From the NCBI GenBank assembly GCA_910578745.1, contig CAJTSN010000070.1, positions 1-5,732 on the forward strand: 5,732 nucleotides of DNA, written 5' to 3'. Under the pieces are notes generated by a model that saw only the letters and a program-made list of their open reading frames with translations, had not been told where the DNA came from and did not search any database. Source of the stretch: an uncultured Bacilli bacterium. Its GTDB lineage: Bacteria > Bacillota_I > Bacilli_A > RF39 > UBA660. Positions 5,599 to 5,732 of the stretch are shown here, one piece after another (the stretch's first letter is position 1; each line of letters opens with the position of its first letter). The position numbers and the translations under genes were made by a program.

Positions 5599-5679
5599 AA
5601 TAATGAGTTTATAGATATCTCTTAACAAAATTCTGAATAAGAAATGTTGTTAAAAAACATCATGACTACATTATACGAG

Positions 5680-5732
5680 GCTATGTAGGAAATATAGGTA
5701 AAGAATTAAGGGAAGAAAAAGGAATTCGTTTA
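5680..5732 (+). pseudogene. Flanking open frame running off the window
   Basis: The frame ending at 5732 is open from 5637, after TGA 5634-5636. Beyond the predicted IS end it reads GYVGNIGKELREEKGIRL. There is no ATG/GTG/TTG in it, so if it is a gene its 5' end is missing, as expected beside an insertion. It does not resemble the continuation of the membrane protein cut at 4041. NIGKELREEKGI has a faint likeness to the first helix of XRE-type regulators, too weak to name. Confidence 0.25.

Larger units (their letters stand above)
4042..5679 (-). mobile_element. IS110-family insertion sequence (about 1.64 kb)
   Basis: The element holds one transposase gene on the minus strand, a right-end non-coding stretch of about 117 bp (4042-4158) and a long left-end stretch of about 318 bp (5362-5679). 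The ends are inferred from the direct repeat TTATACGAG at 4033-4041 and 5671-5679. Read on the minus strand this is CTCGTATAA, starting with CT, a dinucleotide known as the core in the IS110 family. There are no long terminal inverted repeats, as expected. The element is more secure than its exact ends. The long 5' and short 3' non-coding ends fit the IS110 group rather than IS1111. Confidence 0.6.

Noticed and set aside
1..5732. CRISPR array, tRNA or rRNA genes
   Set aside because: No regularly spaced repeats with unique spacers and no cloverleaf or rRNA-like sequence were found on reading both strands.

Overview
The window is very AT-rich and uses TAA/TAG stops with TGG for Trp, so the standard genetic code. 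Gene content and base composition suggest a low-GC Firmicute of the Clostridia/Erysipelotrichia type. That placement is inferred from style, not from a marker gene.

Left part (1-2199): a small unrecognised ORF (19-300) is followed by a promoter with a dyad (335-369) and a large serine recombinase. The recombinase reading frame, with its catalytic serine motif YCRVSTEDQ, is open from position 400. It has a good Shine-Dalgarno at 386-390 but no ATG/GTG/TTG in frame before codon 56, so its start codon looks damaged. This is the expected edge of an integrative element.

Middle non-coding part (2200-2669): a 48-bp imperfect dyad lies directly after the recombinase stop, followed by four copies of TTGTCNTAC and a 19-nt palindrome. 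The element end or attachment site could lie here. A promoter at about 2544-2572 then drives an operon.

Operon (2670-about 4071): an 18-residue leader-like peptide with four consecutive prolines, MKYKKFAFLAPPPPYILF, is followed by a YbaK/ProX-family prolyl-tRNA editing deacylase, a PNPOx-like FMN split-barrel protein and a truncated small membrane protein. All four start codons are preceded by the same extended ribosome-binding block (TGAAAGTGAG). Poly-proline codons directly upstream of a tRNA-Pro proofreading gene suggest, as a hypothesis, translational sensing of prolyl-tRNA or proline-stalling state.

Right part (about 4042-5679, minus strand): an IS110-family element with a 400-aa DEDD/serine transposase. 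Its long 5' non-coding end carries a promoter and room for a bridge RNA of about 180 nt. A 9-bp direct repeat (TTATACGAG at 4033-4041 and 5671-5679) probably marks both ends. The left copy falls where the membrane protein stops resembling its family as I recall it. Sequence beyond 5679 is open in one frame but does not look like the rest of the membrane protein.
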